A stretch of 37,776 bases of DNA from Xenorhabdus thuongxuanensis (GCF_001908095.1 NZ_MKGR01000016.1:1-37776), one strand, 5' to 3'; positions 7,580 through 17,008 are shown, counted from the stretch's first letter. Notes: a model not told the origin generated them from the letters alone. Numbers and translations: made by a program.

Positions 7580-8023
7580 TCCAACACCTTTTTCATAACT
7601 GATTGTGATTTTTACAAATGGTACATAAAGACAAATATCTTTGTCAATATATAAGTAAAGAGAGCTTAATTTATTAATTATATAAATCATGTGAATACAA
7701 GTAAATATATCCAATGGTTCGAAATTGTATAGATATAAACTATATAGATTCACATAAGATTTAAAGGATAATATACCCTGCAATATTAACGTATGAAATA
7801 TTCACTAATTTAAAATACAACCAATGAAATCAAATTTATTTGTAATGAAATTAATACATTACTGAAAATATTTGATTTATAAAAACTGAATGGGATGTTT
7901 GCATATTGTCCTCATCGCAGCTGGAATAGCGAAATGGCTTGATTGCCAAAGGGGAAGTTGTAGGAAACCAGAAGATCTTCAAATCAGGGGAGATGTACGC
8001 AATGTGTGGAACAAAATTATTTG
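7580..8023. promoter_or_regulatory. AT-rich upstream region of the T1SS operon
   Basis: About 440 bases between the HlyB-like start and the next small gene, strongly AT-rich up to about 7900. It must hold the operon promoter, but I cannot single out one -10/-35 pair. I found no copy of the ops element (GGCGGTAG) that RfaH uses at the E. coli hly operon. A plus-strand frame from 7890 lacks any recognisable feature. Confidence 0.35.
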
Positions 8024-8188
8024 TTATCTTAAAAGAGTTTCTCGTTTAATAAAACGGATAATCATTTTGGCTTGGTTAAACGTGACTGACGCGCTGCGCT
8101 TGTCTTCTCTGATTTGTCCGGCTAATACATTAACCTGACAAACCAGAGAGTCTGAAAACACTCTGCCAGCCAGAAAAAACATTTTCAC
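8024..8188 (-). CDS. small unrecognised protein (54 aa)
   Basis: A short minus-strand frame with coding-like composition. It starts at GTG 8188 (alternative ATG 8182) after TAGGG and ends TAA at 8024-8026. The product begins with a hydrophobic, aromatic stretch (MFFLAGRVFSDSLVCQVNVL from the ATG) and continues into a charged, basic half (AGQIREDKRSASVTFNQAKM, then IIRFIKRE). It lies between the iteron array and the T1SS operon and downstream of the primase gene on the same strand. I do not recognise the family. The regular amphipathic second half argues that it is real. Confidence 0.45.
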   Translation of the reverse strand: MKMFFLAGRVFSDSLVCQVNVLAGQIREDKRSASVTFNQAKMIIRFIKRETLLR

Positions 8189-8223
8189 ACCAGCCCTACC
8201 CTATTAAAGAATTAGTAATAAAA

Positions 8224-8444
8224 CTGTTCACCCTATTCACCTTTGATTATTTTCATTTAAATTCATATTGTTAAATGATGATGAGTTGAAATCAGACTCA
8301 TCACCACTCTTCACCCACCGTTCACCTTCAAATCAGGAAAAGGTGAATAGTGATGAAGACTTGTGAACAGTTTAAAAATAACTATTCACCCCATAATATC
8401 TTGATATATCTGTTTTAAATTATAGAGTGAACAGTGGTGAACAC
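8224..8444. other. iteron array, candidate replication origin (P4 ori/crr type)
   Basis: At least eight copies of a 9-mer close to GGTGAACAG. In reverse orientation they lie at 8224-8232 (perfect), 8233-8241, 8307-8315, 8318-8326 and 8382-8390. In forward orientation they lie at 8342-8350, 8362-8370, 8426-8434 and 8436-8444. AT-rich stretches separate the clusters. The phage P4 alpha protein is known to bind GGTGAACAG-type iterons in ori and crr. Here the array lies just past the 3' end of an alpha-like primase-helicase gene, so I infer a replication origin or crr. Confidence 0.75.
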
Positions 8445-8485
8445 TTTTTATTTTTCTTCGAAAAATGTCTGTAATAAAGAAAAAA

Positions 8486-10927
8486 TTATTCTTCTGGCTG
8501 GTCATTCCTTGTCAGTTTTGGCATCCACTCAATGGCAGTGTCGATATTCAGGCTCAGATTACTGCGAATGCCGTATTTGCTTTTCTTGCGCAGGTAATAC
8601 TGGCTGTACTCCGCCAGTGCGCCCGGCATATCCATACCAAAACGGGTCATGGAAACAGGTTTATTCAGGTTATTGCCTTTCATATAGGCAAGGTAGGCAT
8701 GATAAAGGTACTTACGGGGATTGAACGGCACAATCTCCGCATTGCCGATTAACAGGCCGTCAGTTTCATCGGATGCAATCAAGTAGCCGCAAAAATCGAC
8801 CAATGGATCGGTACCGCGTTTGATCTCCAGTGCTTCTGCGGACTTTTGTTGCTCTGCCAATAAACGCCTTGCGGCTTGCGGGTCAGCAAACCGATACAAC
8901 AGATGCCGGATAATCACGGGCAGTTCTGTTGCAATCTTTTCCCGCAGAAGTGGATCACGTTCATTTTCCGGCACAACTTCGGAAAAGTTGAAAATCACCC
9001 GACGCCGTGATACGCCACCACTGCGATCACTGAAACTCATGGCATTATTATTCACCGCCAGTACCACAGCAGGAATGCGGGTTGAGTAGGGCTGTTTATG
9101 CTTTGGATCGATAGCCACTTCATCGCCGCCTGTAATGGCCTTAATACCGGAACCATCACCCACATAGCGAGTCTGGTCTGGCAGGATAATCAGAGAATAA
9201 CCGACAATCAGTGCCCGTTCCCGTGGGTTTTCCAGTGCCGCCATACTTGCTGAAACAGTATTACCTTTACCCGCCAGCATGGAACAAATTTCAGCAAAGA
9301 TACTTTTGCCGCTGCCTCCGGCACCAGTGACTTCCAGAAAAAGCTGCCAGTCGTAACGGTTCGCCAATACCATAAACAGTGCCGCCAGTACCCGATCAAA
9401 CTTGTTCTCACAGTTGGCTGTTGCCCGGTTAAGCCAGTGCCAAAAATGTGAAGCATGGTCTTTCAGGGTTTCCCCCGAAACAGGGGAATTGAATTCAACC
9501 TCATTAGCCAGCAGCAACCAATCATGTTTACGATGAGGCCGGAACTGGCATGTTTTCAGGTCAAACACGCCGTTGCTGAATCCGATTAAGTGACGTTCTG
9601 GTGGCTGCATCATAGGAAGCTGTAATTTGAGAGCATCCACGGCAGAGCTGATGCCATGCGGTGAATACGGTAGTTTCTCTTCCATAAAGGCAACCACCAT
9701 TTCCCGTCGTAAATCGCGGTCACTGACCGGACGCCAGACAATACCATCATAGTGATGGACGGTTTCCGAAGCGCCATCCAACGCCAAATTGCTGTCATAA
9801 CGCGCCAGCAACACTTCTCCGCGCTGGCTGGCACCCATCTGGCATAATGTCAGCTTAGAAGACTCGACGTCATTGGGCTGAATAGCTTCTTTTTTCTTTG
9901 TTGGTGTCGGTTGATAAAGCCCCTGAACAAAGGCCAGCTCTGCTATTTTTACACTATTTTGCTGGCGATAATCATCCCAATCGGCTTTATGTTCTGTCGG
10001 TGGTAACGTGACCCAACCATTCACCGCAAGGGCAGCTTTTTCTGCTGAGATCTTGCCGACATTCACTTTGGGTTTACCGTTCTTATCCAGCTCGTCGGGG
10101 CGGTGCCAGTCATTATCTGCGGCAATAATGATTTTGGTGTCCGGCCAGCGTTCCCGAATGGCTTTGGCAACAGAAGATAAATTGCCCTCATCCAGTGCCG
10201 CCAGAACAGTGCCTTTATAGAGCTGGCTAACCGTGAGTGCTGTGGCGTAACCTTCGGTGATAATTACCGTCTCCGGATGCTCTTCCAGCGCTGTCAAGGG
10301 AATAAACGCCCCTTTTTTCTGGCTGCCGGGGAAGAATTTTTTCTCGCCATTGGGTTTGATGATTTGAGCGCCTGTGACTTTTTTATCCAGTGCTGTCAGT
10401 GCCAGCACTATCGAATTATCAAACAGTAGCCGCTGATCAAAGTGTTGCAGACCCTTTGCAGTCAGATAGGACGATTGCCCGGCGACAGTTTGTGCCATCA
10501 GTGCCGCCACTCTTTCGGCAATAGGTTGTGTTGGATAATGGATTTCTTTGGCTGGCTTGGGGGCCGGCAAAGGTAGCGCCAGTACATTAGCAACGACTTT
10601 TGCCGCCTCAGTGATGGAAATTCCTTTGGTTCTTGCCACCAAATCAAGCCCATCACCATAGTTCGGGGTATCACACTGGCGGCAATGCCAATTGCCATGA
10701 TGGTGATCGTCAATAAAGTGAAAACGGTCAGTACCACCGCAAATAGGACAAGCGCCATGCTTTCCCTTTGCGGGGATATCAATACCGCAAGCGGGCAGCA
10801 GGTTTTGCCACGAATACATGGCGGATGTTTTTACGGTCTGGATCAGATCAAGCGGTTTTGGATTGCCCGCTGTTTTTTGAACTGTAAATTCAGGGCGAGT
10901 TTGGGTATGCTGTGTATCAGCCATCAT
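8486..10927 (-). CDS. P4 alpha-type primase-helicase
   Basis: 813 residues (P4 alpha is 777). Domain order matches alpha. An N-terminal zinc finger (CPICGGTDRFHF then WHCRQC, about 58-86) is followed by a TOPRIM-like primase core (VIITEGYATALTVSQ, ALDEGN, IIIAADND, about 220-275). An SF3/D5-type helicase follows at about 470-700 (Walker A TGAGGSGKS, Walker B-like LIILPDQ, sensor VVLAVNNN, arginine-rich GGVSRRRVIFNF). The C-terminal about 100 residues should bind iterons. The start at 10927 follows AAGG; a second ATG is adjacent at 10924. It would prime and unwind at the iteron array 40 bases past its stop codon, letting the excised element replicate without host DnaA, DnaB and DnaG, as in P4. 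Confidence 0.92.
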   Translation of the reverse strand: MMADTQHTQTRPEFTVQKTAGNPKPLDLIQTVKTSAMYSWQNLLPACGIDIPAKGKHGACPICGGTDRFHFIDDHHHGNWHCRQCDTPNYGDGLDLVARTKGISITEAAKVVANVLALPLPAPKPAKEIHYPTQPIAERVAALMAQTVAGQSSYLTAKGLQHFDQRLLFDNSIVLALTALDKKVTGAQIIKPNGEKKFFPGSQKKGAFIPLTALEEHPETVIITEGYATALTVSQLYKGTVLAALDEGNLSSVAKAIRERWPDTKIIIAADNDWHRPDELDKNGKPKVNVGKISAEKAALAVNGWVTLPPTEHKADWDDYRQQNSVKIAELAFVQGLYQPTPTKKKEAIQPNDVESSKLTLCQMGASQRGEVLLARYDSNLALDGASETVHHYDGIVWRPVSDRDLRREMVVAFMEEKLPYSPHGISSAVDALKLQLPMMQPPERHLIGFSNGVFDLKTCQFRPHRKHDWLLLANEVEFNSPVSGETLKDHASHFWHWLNRATANCENKFDRVLAALFMVLANRYDWQLFLEVTGAGGSGKSIFAEICSMLAGKGNTVSASMAALENPRERALIVGYSLIILPDQTRYVGDGSGIKAITGGDEVAIDPKHKQPYSTRIPAVVLAVNNNAMSFSDRSGGVSRRRVIFNFSEVVPENERDPLLREKIATELPVIIRHLLYRFADPQAARRLLAEQQKSAEALEIKRGTDPLVDFCGYLIASDETDGLLIGNAEIVPFNPRKYLYHAYLAYMKGNNLNKPVSMTRFGMDMPGALAEYSQYYLRKKSKYGIRSNLSLNIDTAIEWMPKLTRNDQPEE

Positions 10928-11032
10928 TTTTTACCTTACGAATGGTTGTTGGTGAAACGCCTCGTAGTGTTGGTCGCACTTCGGGGCGTTGTATTTTTAT
11001 GTTACGTTTCTTATGTCATCTTCTTTTCTGTG

Positions 11033-11239
11033 TTATGCCGCCCGCGATTCTGCAATACGCTGGGCGATCCAGTTATCAATCTCTGCTTCAATAAAAGCAA
11101 CGGAACGCGGGCCAATCTTGACCTGCTGCGGGAATGCACCGTCACTAATCAGTTTGTAGATCCACGCTTTGCTGTAACCCGTTCTGCGCTGTACTTCTGG
11201 CAAACGAATCAGGCTTGTTTTCAATGCAGCCACTGTCAT
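11033..11239 (-). CDS. alpA: AlpA-family regulator
   Basis: A 68-residue MerR-like helix-turn-helix protein of the AlpA family: SLIRLPEVQRRTGYSKAWIY, then LISDGAFPQQVKIGPRSVAF and EAEIDNWIAQRI. I chose the ATG at 11239 because AGGAGAAGTGAC precedes it; a frame extends upstream without an RBS. AlpA proteins of P4-like islands activate integrase/excision functions, and some act as excisionases. It sits between the integrase and primase genes, all on the minus strand. Confidence 0.88.
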   Translation of the reverse strand: MTVAALKTSLIRLPEVQRRTGYSKAWIYKLISDGAFPQQVKIGPRSVAFIEAEIDNWIAQRIAESRAA

Positions 11240-11378
11240 GTCACTTCTCCTGTTACCCAGTCCCTGAAATATCATCGTGGACGTTGTTTGATGACAGGCG
11301 GATTATTTAAAAAGCAAGACTTAATGAACAGCGTTAATTGTTTTTCTCCCGATGAAAATTAACGGGTTGCAAATTGTA

Positions 11379-12650
11379 CTAGCGGTTTTTCCTGTCGCGC
11401 AGTGGTTTGGCGAAATCATAGGGTGTGATTGACTTTTCCCGGTTCGCATCCAGATAATCCGCCCACCATTGCACCATCAGCCGCCGTTCATCCAGATGTT
11501 TAGAAGTGTGAATATAGGCTGCCCGCACGTTGTTTCGTTCGATATGGCTGAGCTGGCGTTCGATGGCATCATCGCTCCACAGGCCGGATTCGCCCATTGC
11601 ACTGCGCGCCATTGTGCGGAAGCCATGCCCGCAGACATCGGTTTGGGTGTCGTAGCCCATCGTCCGTAGCGCCTTATTGACGGTGTTTTCACTCATAACT
11701 TTCGCAGCATCATGATCACTGGGGAATACCACTTCGCAGTTGCCGCTCAGTACGTTCAACTCTTTGAATAACGAGACAGCTTGACGACTCAGCGGTACGA
11801 TGTGATCCGTTTTCATTTTCATGCCGCGTTCAGAGAAGCGAACGTCTTTGATAGGTTTTCGTGTGGCGGGAATTTTCCACACCGCGTTTTCGAAGTCAAT
11901 TTCCTGCCAGCGGGCAAATCTCAGTTCGCTGGAACGGACAAACGTCAGCAGCGCCAGCCTTACCGCGATCTTGGTCAGTAAGCGCCCGCGGTAAGCAGAC
12001 AATCGGTTCAGGAAATCCGGTAAACATTCATGGGGCAGGGCGGGATGGTGACGGGATTTGGTGGTGGTGAGTGCGCCAGCCATATCATTGGCCGGATTGG
12101 TTTCCAAAATATCATTCTGGACGGCATAGCGCATGATAGCGGTGATACGCTGGCGTAGCCGTTGTGCTATATCGTGTTTGCCCTGTTCATCAATGGCTTT
12201 GACGGGGGCTAAAAGCTGGCTGGTGCGTAATGTGGTAATATCACGTGCGCCGATATGTGGGAAAATGTACTGCTCAAAGCTGCGCAGCACTTTTTGACGG
12301 TGGCTGTCGCTCCAGCGTTTGTTACTGGCGTGCCATGCACGGGCGACTTCTTCAAACGAATTGACTTTGGCGGGTGTTGGTGTGCCTTTTTTCTCAGCTT
12401 TGGGGTCGATCCCCTGTGCCATCAGCTTTTTGGCCTCATCGCGTTTAGCGCGGGCATCGGCTAATGATACGGTGGGATAAACACCGAATGCCAGTCGGTC
12501 TTCTTTCTTATCGGTCGGACGATAATATTTCATCCGCCAGTACTTCGAGCCGCGTGACGAGACTTCTAAATAGAGACCGCCGCCATCGGCGAGTTTGTAG
12601 GTTTTTTCTTTGGGCTTTGCAGTGTCGATTTGCCGTGCGTTGAGTTTCAT
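11379..12650 (-). CDS. int: P4-type tyrosine integrase
   Basis: 423 residues from ATG 12650 (MKLNARQIDTAKP), the usual start and length for P4-type integrases. An alternative ATG lies four codons upstream. The frame stays open further back into the tRNA, but without family residues. The N-terminal arm-binding domain (DUF4102; YKLADGGGLYLEV, AFGVYPTVSLADARAKRDEA) is followed by a SAM-like core-binding domain (about 110-200). The catalytic domain has the first Arg in FVRSSELRFARW, the HGFR box and the nucleophile Tyr in RAAYIHTSKHLDERRLM. It inserts and, with a directionality factor, excises the element at the tRNA-Phe 3' end, 166 bases upstream of its start. Confidence 0.95.
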   Translation of the reverse strand: MKLNARQIDTAKPKEKTYKLADGGGLYLEVSSRGSKYWRMKYYRPTDKKEDRLAFGVYPTVSLADARAKRDEAKKLMAQGIDPKAEKKGTPTPAKVNSFEEVARAWHASNKRWSDSHRQKVLRSFEQYIFPHIGARDITTLRTSQLLAPVKAIDEQGKHDIAQRLRQRITAIMRYAVQNDILETNPANDMAGALTTTKSRHHPALPHECLPDFLNRLSAYRGRLLTKIAVRLALLTFVRSSELRFARWQEIDFENAVWKIPATRKPIKDVRFSERGMKMKTDHIVPLSRQAVSLFKELNVLSGNCEVVFPSDHDAAKVMSENTVNKALRTMGYDTQTDVCGHGFRTMARSAMGESGLWSDDAIERQLSHIERNNVRAAYIHTSKHLDERRLMVQWWADYLDANREKSITPYDFAKPLRDRKNR

Positions 12651-12681
12651 TATTAAGGGCATCCTTGTAATCGAACGGTAA

Positions 12682-12699
12682 GTGCCCCGAATTATGCCC
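12682..12699. other. possible integrase arm-site pair
   Basis: GTGCCCC and ATGCCC spaced by GAATT, mirroring the ATGCCCC pair at 224-242 near the distal att. It lies between the integrase start and the core site. The role is inferred from repetition at both ends. Confidence 0.3.
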
Positions 12700-12815
12700 T
12701 TCGCTGCCTCTTGATTGCAACAGACGAAACCAGACGTAGAAATAGGAAATAGTATTGATTTTGCAGGATTTACTAAGAATTGTTTGACTGGGCTGGACTT
12801 CACTGGAAGTTGAAG

Positions 12816-12838
12816 TGGTGCCCGGAGGCGGAATCGAA
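12816..12838 (+). repeat. proximal attachment site inside tRNA-Phe
   Basis: The last 23 bases of the tRNA-Phe gene, repeated at 151-172 with one C missing. The intact tRNA lies on this side, next to the integrase gene, the usual P4 arrangement. Confidence 0.8.
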
Positions 12839-12891
12839 CCACCGACACGGGGATTTTCAATCCCCTGCTCTACCGACTGAGCTATCCGGGC
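12816..12891 (-). tRNA. pheU: tRNA-Phe (GAA)
   Basis: A 76-nt cloverleaf with encoded CCA. Acceptor GCCCGGA pairs with TCCGGGC. The D arm is GCTCAGTCGGTAGAGC. The anticodon stem-loop GGGGATTGAAAATCCCC shows anticodon GAA, and the T arm contains GGTTCGATTCC. Position next to yjdC and dsbD matches pheU of E. coli, a common integration target. Confidence 0.97.
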
Positions 12892-13020
12892 TAACGGGGC
12901 GCATTAAACCGTATTCAGCCCAATCCGTCAAATACTTTCTGCAAAAAAACCATAAAAATTGATTGTTTGCTGTGTTTTTATACCAATTTGGTGTGGTTAT
13001 TCAGCTAGAGACACTTTTTG

Positions 13021-13593
13021 TTAACTTAACGCCCCATTTTTTCGGCATATTGCGATGGTTAGAATATCTTGAGCCAACAATTTCGCGGTAATCACATCTT
13101 CAAGCTCTCTTTTCACCAATAGCTTACTGAGACACCCCTCAAGGATAAGTTCCATCTGTTGGGCAACTTGCTTACTGTCATCAATATCAAGTTGTTGTAA
13201 TAATTTTTCTGTGTAATGGAAAGAGTTTTGTTTTTGCAATTCTGCTAATTGGTGGATTGGATGGTCAATGTCAGGGAAAGCGCTGCAAGCGGCAATAAAC
13301 AGGCAACCTGGATAACGCTGTTCCTGTACTTTTTCCTTAAGAGCGTCGTAGTGTGCCAGTAATTTTTGCTCAGGGCTTAAAGCTTCATTTAACAGGGTTT
13401 GACGCTGCCAGATTTCAATTTGCTGGCTGTGGTAGCGCAGGCAGTCGTAGAGCAAGGCTTCACGATCAGGCCAAAAATGTTTTATATGGTCGGTCTCAAT
13501 ATTAAAAGGAGTTAAAAGTGTCTCTAGTGTTGCTGACAGGCCATGTTGCTCCAATAAGTTCAGGACATGGCTAAGCATATATTCACGCTGCAC
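13021..13593 (-). CDS. yjdC: TetR-like regulator YjdC
   Basis: 190 residues, collinear with E. coli YjdC: MQREYML start, an N-terminal helix-turn-helix region (about 1-45, ending HFWPDREALLYDCLRYHSQQ) and the conserved RYPGCLFIAACSAFPD and KQMELILEGCLSKLLV-type segments of a TetR C-terminal domain. GTG start at 13593 after GGAGAACCACC. It begins 24 bases after the dsbD stop on the same strand, so dsbD-yjdC form an operon as in enterobacteria. In E. coli it has been connected with copper and disulfide stress control. I infer regulation of thiol/copper functions only from the neighbour. Confidence 0.9.
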   Translation of the reverse strand: MQREYMLSHVLNLLEQHGLSATLETLLTPFNIETDHIKHFWPDREALLYDCLRYHSQQIEIWQRQTLLNEALSPEQKLLAHYDALKEKVQEQRYPGCLFIAACSAFPDIDHPIHQLAELQKQNSFHYTEKLLQQLDIDDSKQVAQQMELILEGCLSKLLVKRELEDVITAKLLAQDILTIAICRKNGALS

Positions 13594-13617
13594 GGTGGTT
13601 CTCCTTCCAGATTATTT

Positions 13618-15390
13618 TTATTGTAGATGTTGTAATTGTTGTACATGCCGGTTAAAACGCTGAGCGTCCATAAATCCATTGACTCGCGAACCAGTTAGCT
13701 CTTTTCCCTTATCGAAAAACAAGATCGTGGGGAGTCCCAGCACTTGCAGTTTTTGCAACAATTCTTTTTGTTTTGAGGTGTTATCCGTGACATCTGCCTG
13801 TAATAAGAGAAATTGGCTTAATTGTGCCTGTACTTTAGGATCACTGAAAGTATATTTTTCAAACTCTTTGCAGGCTACACACCAATCAGCATATAAATCC
13901 AACATAATCGGTTGGTGGTGATTTTCAACCAGAATTTGACTTAATTCTTGCCAATCAGAGAATTGTTGAAATTGCAAAGTGGCTTTTTGCTGTTCTGCAG
14001 CAGGGTTTCCCCATACCCAATCTTGCAAAGGACGTGAAGCGATGAGTGCCAAAGCTAGCAAGATGATTTGTAAAGCCCGCACCCAGCCGTTATTGCTGTT
14101 TAAGGTTAATGCGAACGCCCAACTAAGGAAAGAAACTGCCAATAAACTCCACAATATTATGCCCCATGTGTCACCAAGTACGCGTTCTAGCAGGAAGACT
14201 GGCAGGGCCAATATAATGAATCCGAAGGCTTCCTTAACGTATTGCATCCACGGGCCGCTGCGTGGCAGGAGTTTGTGACCAAATAGTGTGACGGCGATAA
14301 GCGGTAAGCCCATTCCCAATGCGTAGAGGTACAAGGTCAAACCGCCGACCAATGTATTACCGCTTTGGGCGATATAAAGCAAAATAGCACTGAGCGGTGC
14401 GGTAGTGCAGGGAGAGGCGATTAACCCTGCCAAGGCTCCCATCATAAATACGCCAATGTAAGAGCCGCTTTGCTGTTGGTTGCTCCAATCCACGAGGCGA
14501 GTCTGGAGCGAGGAAGGAAGTTGTAATGTATATAGACCAAACATTGATAAGGCGAGCAAGATAAACAGCCCTGATAGCCCTACGAGAATGTAAGGATTTT
14601 GCAGGGCAGCTTGAAATTGTAAGCCAGCCGCCGCGACGACTAAACCAAGTACGGTGTAAGTGAGCGCCATTCCCTGAACGTAACTCATCGCGAGCCAAAA
14701 GATCCGTTTCAGGCTTTCAGGACGTTTTTGACCCAAAATAATGCTGGAAATCAGCGGATACATGGGCAGTATGCAGGGAGTGAACGCAATGCCAATGCCA
14801 ATTAATAACGCCCAGAGTGGCGAAAATGGCACATCATGGGATTCGGATGGTATATCTCTTTGTTGCAGAGGTGCTTGTAAGGATACGTCTTCTTTATTTG
14901 TAGCTATATTGGCTGATGTCGCGGTTTCATTACCTGATAGGGCGGAGGCAGTAACGGCTTGCAATGGTACGTTTAGGGTCTCAGGTGGATAACAATAACC
15001 CGCTTCTGCACATCCTTGATATGTGACCTGGAGAGAGCCGTCGTTGGTGGCAGACAGAATGGGGATATCAATCTGTGCCGATTGAAAATAGACTTCTGTC
15101 TTGCCAAAAAACTCATCTTCATGATCTACACCTTTAGCGTATGTAATTTTACCCAATGATGTTTCTTGGTTAGGAATGATGTTGAATTGTTTTCGATAAA
15201 GGTAATAACCGGGTTTAATATCCCAGTTCAACGTGAGTTTATTTCCTTGTTGCTGAAAATCAAACATGAATGCCTGATCAGCAGGAAGGTAGAGACTTTT
15301 CCCCGGTTGCTCAAACAGTGCGCTAGCTTTGTCAGGAGACAGAGCGATGCCACTGAACAATAGAAACAACATAAGAGTACGTTTCATCAT
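13618..15390 (-). CDS. dsbD: thiol:disulfide interchange protein DsbD
   Basis: 590 residues with the full three-domain layout. After a signal peptide ([12 protein letters not shown] to about residue 24) the periplasmic alpha domain carries Cys127 and Cys133 (GCAEAGYC). An eight-helix membrane domain follows with the two redox Cys in [11 protein letters not shown] and [10 protein letters not shown]. The C-terminal thioredoxin-like domain has [13 protein letters not shown] and ends at about 590. It passes electrons from cytoplasmic thioredoxin to periplasmic DsbC, DsbG and CcmG. I chose the ATG pair at 15390/15387 because the signal peptide begins there; upstream frame sequence is not DsbD-like. 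The usual upstream neighbour cutA is absent. Confidence 0.96.
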   Translation of the reverse strand: MMKRTLMLFLLFSGIALSPDKASALFEQPGKSLYLPADQAFMFDFQQQGNKLTLNWDIKPGYYLYRKQFNIIPNQETSLGKITYAKGVDHEDEFFGKTEVYFQSAQIDIPILSATNDGSLQVTYQGCAEAGYCYPPETLNVPLQAVTASALSGNETATSANIATNKEDVSLQAPLQQRDIPSESHDVPFSPLWALLIGIGIAFTPCILPMYPLISSIILGQKRPESLKRIFWLAMSYVQGMALTYTVLGLVVAAAGLQFQAALQNPYILVGLSGLFILLALSMFGLYTLQLPSSLQTRLVDWSNQQQSGSYIGVFMMGALAGLIASPCTTAPLSAILLYIAQSGNTLVGGLTLYLYALGMGLPLIAVTLFGHKLLPRSGPWMQYVKEAFGFIILALPVFLLERVLGDTWGIILWSLLAVSFLSWAFALTLNSNNGWVRALQIILLALALIASRPLQDWVWGNPAAEQQKATLQFQQFSDWQELSQILVENHHQPIMLDLYADWCVACKEFEKYTFSDPKVQAQLSQFLLLQADVTDNTSKQKELLQKLQVLGLPTILFFDKGKELTGSRVNGFMDAQRFNRHVQQLQHLQ

Positions 15391-15543
15391 AAGATAATCT
15401 TTGACCTGCCTGTATTGTAAGTTTGATTTGGGAAATTTATTAGAATCTGCACTATAACTGATGACGCTCATAGCAGAAAGTCGCTTGTTCAATATTAAGA
15501 CAATACTGGATTTTTGACAGGAAAAGATAGGCAAGGAAGGAAG

Positions 15544-15574
15544 TTTCAGGGGCTGGTATGATCTGCCCCTGAAA
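15544..15574 (-). terminator. hairpin between dcuA and dsbD
   Basis: TTTCAGGGGC and GCCCCTGAAA form a perfect 10-bp stem with an 11-base loop. It lies 31 bases past the dcuA stop. On the minus strand it is followed by a pyrimidine-rich but T-poor tract, so termination may be partial. Confidence 0.55.
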
Positions 15575-15604
15575 TAATGATGCCAAACAATCGAAATTGT
15601 AAAG

Positions 15605-16906
15605 TTACAAGATAATACCGCCAAACAGGAAACCGAATGTGACCGCCAATACAACGGCAAGGGTTCCCGGAATAAAGAATGGATGATTGAAGACAAAACG
15701 CCCGATACGAGTGGTTCCTGTATCATCCATCTGTACGGCGGCAACTAATGTTGGATAAGTTGGCAGAATAAACAGACCAGATACCGCCGAGAACGAAGCA
15801 ATCGCTGTTAATGGAGTGACATTCAGTGCCAGAGCCATTGGCATCAATGCCTTAGCTGTTGCTGCTTGTGAATAGAGCAAGGCTGAACAGAAGAAGAAAA
15901 TGATTGCCAGTAGCCACGGTTGAGCATGAATCAAACTACCCGCGGTTTCTTTGATCCAATCGAGATTGGCCTGTACAAAAGTATCCCCAAGCCATGCAAC
16001 CCCTAAAATACAGAGACATGCGCTCATGCCTGCTTTGAAAGTGCTTGAGTTCAGGATAGCATCGGTATCGACGGGGCAAATAACGGTGGTGAGAGTAGCG
16101 ATACTGAGCATGATGATCAAAATCGCATTTGTGGTGTTCATCAGGGGTTTTTCAACTAGGCCGACACTTGGGCTATTGATAATTGCATAAATGACAACAC
16201 TTACGACACCTAGCAGGAACAACAGAACAGAGCATTTTGCTTTGGGTTTGATTTTAATCTGGCTGGCACCGCGCATTTCTATCAGGCCATCTTCAAGGCG
16301 TTTTTGGTAAACAGGGTCATTCGACAGTTTGGAATCAAAAAGCCATGAAATAATGAATGACATGAGGATGATGGCACAAAATGTTGAAGGCAGTAATACC
16401 ATTAATAGGTGAATATAGCTAATGCCTTGTCCTTCCATAATCGACGCCATATAAACCACTGCCGCAGAAATAGGCGAAGCAGTAATCCCGATCTGGGCAG
16501 CGACAACGGCAGTAGAGAGTGGACGGCACGGTTTTATGCCTTGCTCTTTGGCAACTTCAGTAATAACAGGCAATGTTGCCAGTGAGATGTTCCCCGTACC
16601 TGCAAATAGCGTCAGAAAATAAGTGACGATCGGTGCAAGGATTGTGATGTATTTGGGATTCTTACGTAGTAATTTTTCAGTTTGCTGAACGAGATAATCT
16701 AATCCCCCAGCCACTTGCATGGCTGATATCGCAGCAATGACGGCCATGATAATTGAAATAACATCAAATGGAATACTGCCTGGTTTAACACCGATGGCGG
16801 CGAGTACGAGAACACCAATTCCACCAGCAAAGCCAATACCAATTCCCCCTAGTCGTGCTCCCAAAAAAATGGCCAGCAGAACGATAGCTAATTCTACGGC
16901 TAACAT
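15605..16906 (-). CDS. dcuA: anaerobic C4-dicarboxylate transporter DcuA
   Basis: 433 residues, same length as E. coli DcuA, about ten or more hydrophobic segments throughout. Conserved stretches include [20 protein letters not shown] near the N-terminus, [39 protein letters not shown], and [20 protein letters not shown] near the C-terminus. It exchanges fumarate, malate or aspartate for succinate across the inner membrane. It lies downstream of aspA, whose product makes fumarate from aspartate, so the pair feeds fumarate respiration. GAAGGAGT precedes the ATG. Confidence 0.95.
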   Translation of the reverse strand: MLAVELAIVLLAIFLGARLGGIGIGFAGGIGVLVLAAIGVKPGSIPFDVISIIMAVIAAISAMQVAGGLDYLVQQTEKLLRKNPKYITILAPIVTYFLTLFAGTGNISLATLPVITEVAKEQGIKPCRPLSTAVVAAQIGITASPISAAVVYMASIMEGQGISYIHLLMVLLPSTFCAIILMSFIISWLFDSKLSNDPVYQKRLEDGLIEMRGASQIKIKPKAKCSVLLFLLGVVSVVIYAIINSPSVGLVEKPLMNTTNAILIIMLSIATLTTVICPVDTDAILNSSTFKAGMSACLCILGVAWLGDTFVQANLDWIKETAGSLIHAQPWLLAIIFFFCSALLYSQAATAKALMPMALALNVTPLTAIASFSAVSGLFILPTYPTLVAAVQMDDTGTTRIGRFVFNHPFFIPGTLAVVLAVTFGFLFGGIIL

Positions 16907-16975
16907 GTTAAATACTCCTTCATTTATTTAGTATTATGAAAATCTATGGTTAATAGTTTGTGTTTGCGGAAAATT

Positions 16976-17008
16976 AAAAAGGCACGCTTCCGGTTGGAAT
17001 AGCGTGCC
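16976..17008 (-). terminator. aspA terminator
   Basis: GGCACGCT (16981-16988) and AGCGTGCC (17001-17008) form the stem. On the minus strand the hairpin is followed by TTTTTAATTTT. It lies 38 bases past the aspA stop and upstream of dcuA, so dcuA may need readthrough or its own promoter. Confidence 0.8.

Noticed and set aside
7890..8138. 82-codon plus-strand frame upstream of the T1SS operon
   Set aside because: No family features, and it is antisense to a better-looking small frame at 8024-8188.
10685..11362. 225-codon plus-strand frame over the start of the primase gene and alpA
   Set aside because: It lies antisense to two well-supported genes, is Cys- and aromatic-rich without domains, and has no ribosome-binding site.
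12651..12860. In-frame extension of the integrase into tRNA-Phe
   Set aside because: The open frame runs back to a start at 12860, but P4-type integrase similarity begins at the ATG at 12650 and the extension crosses the tRNA gene.
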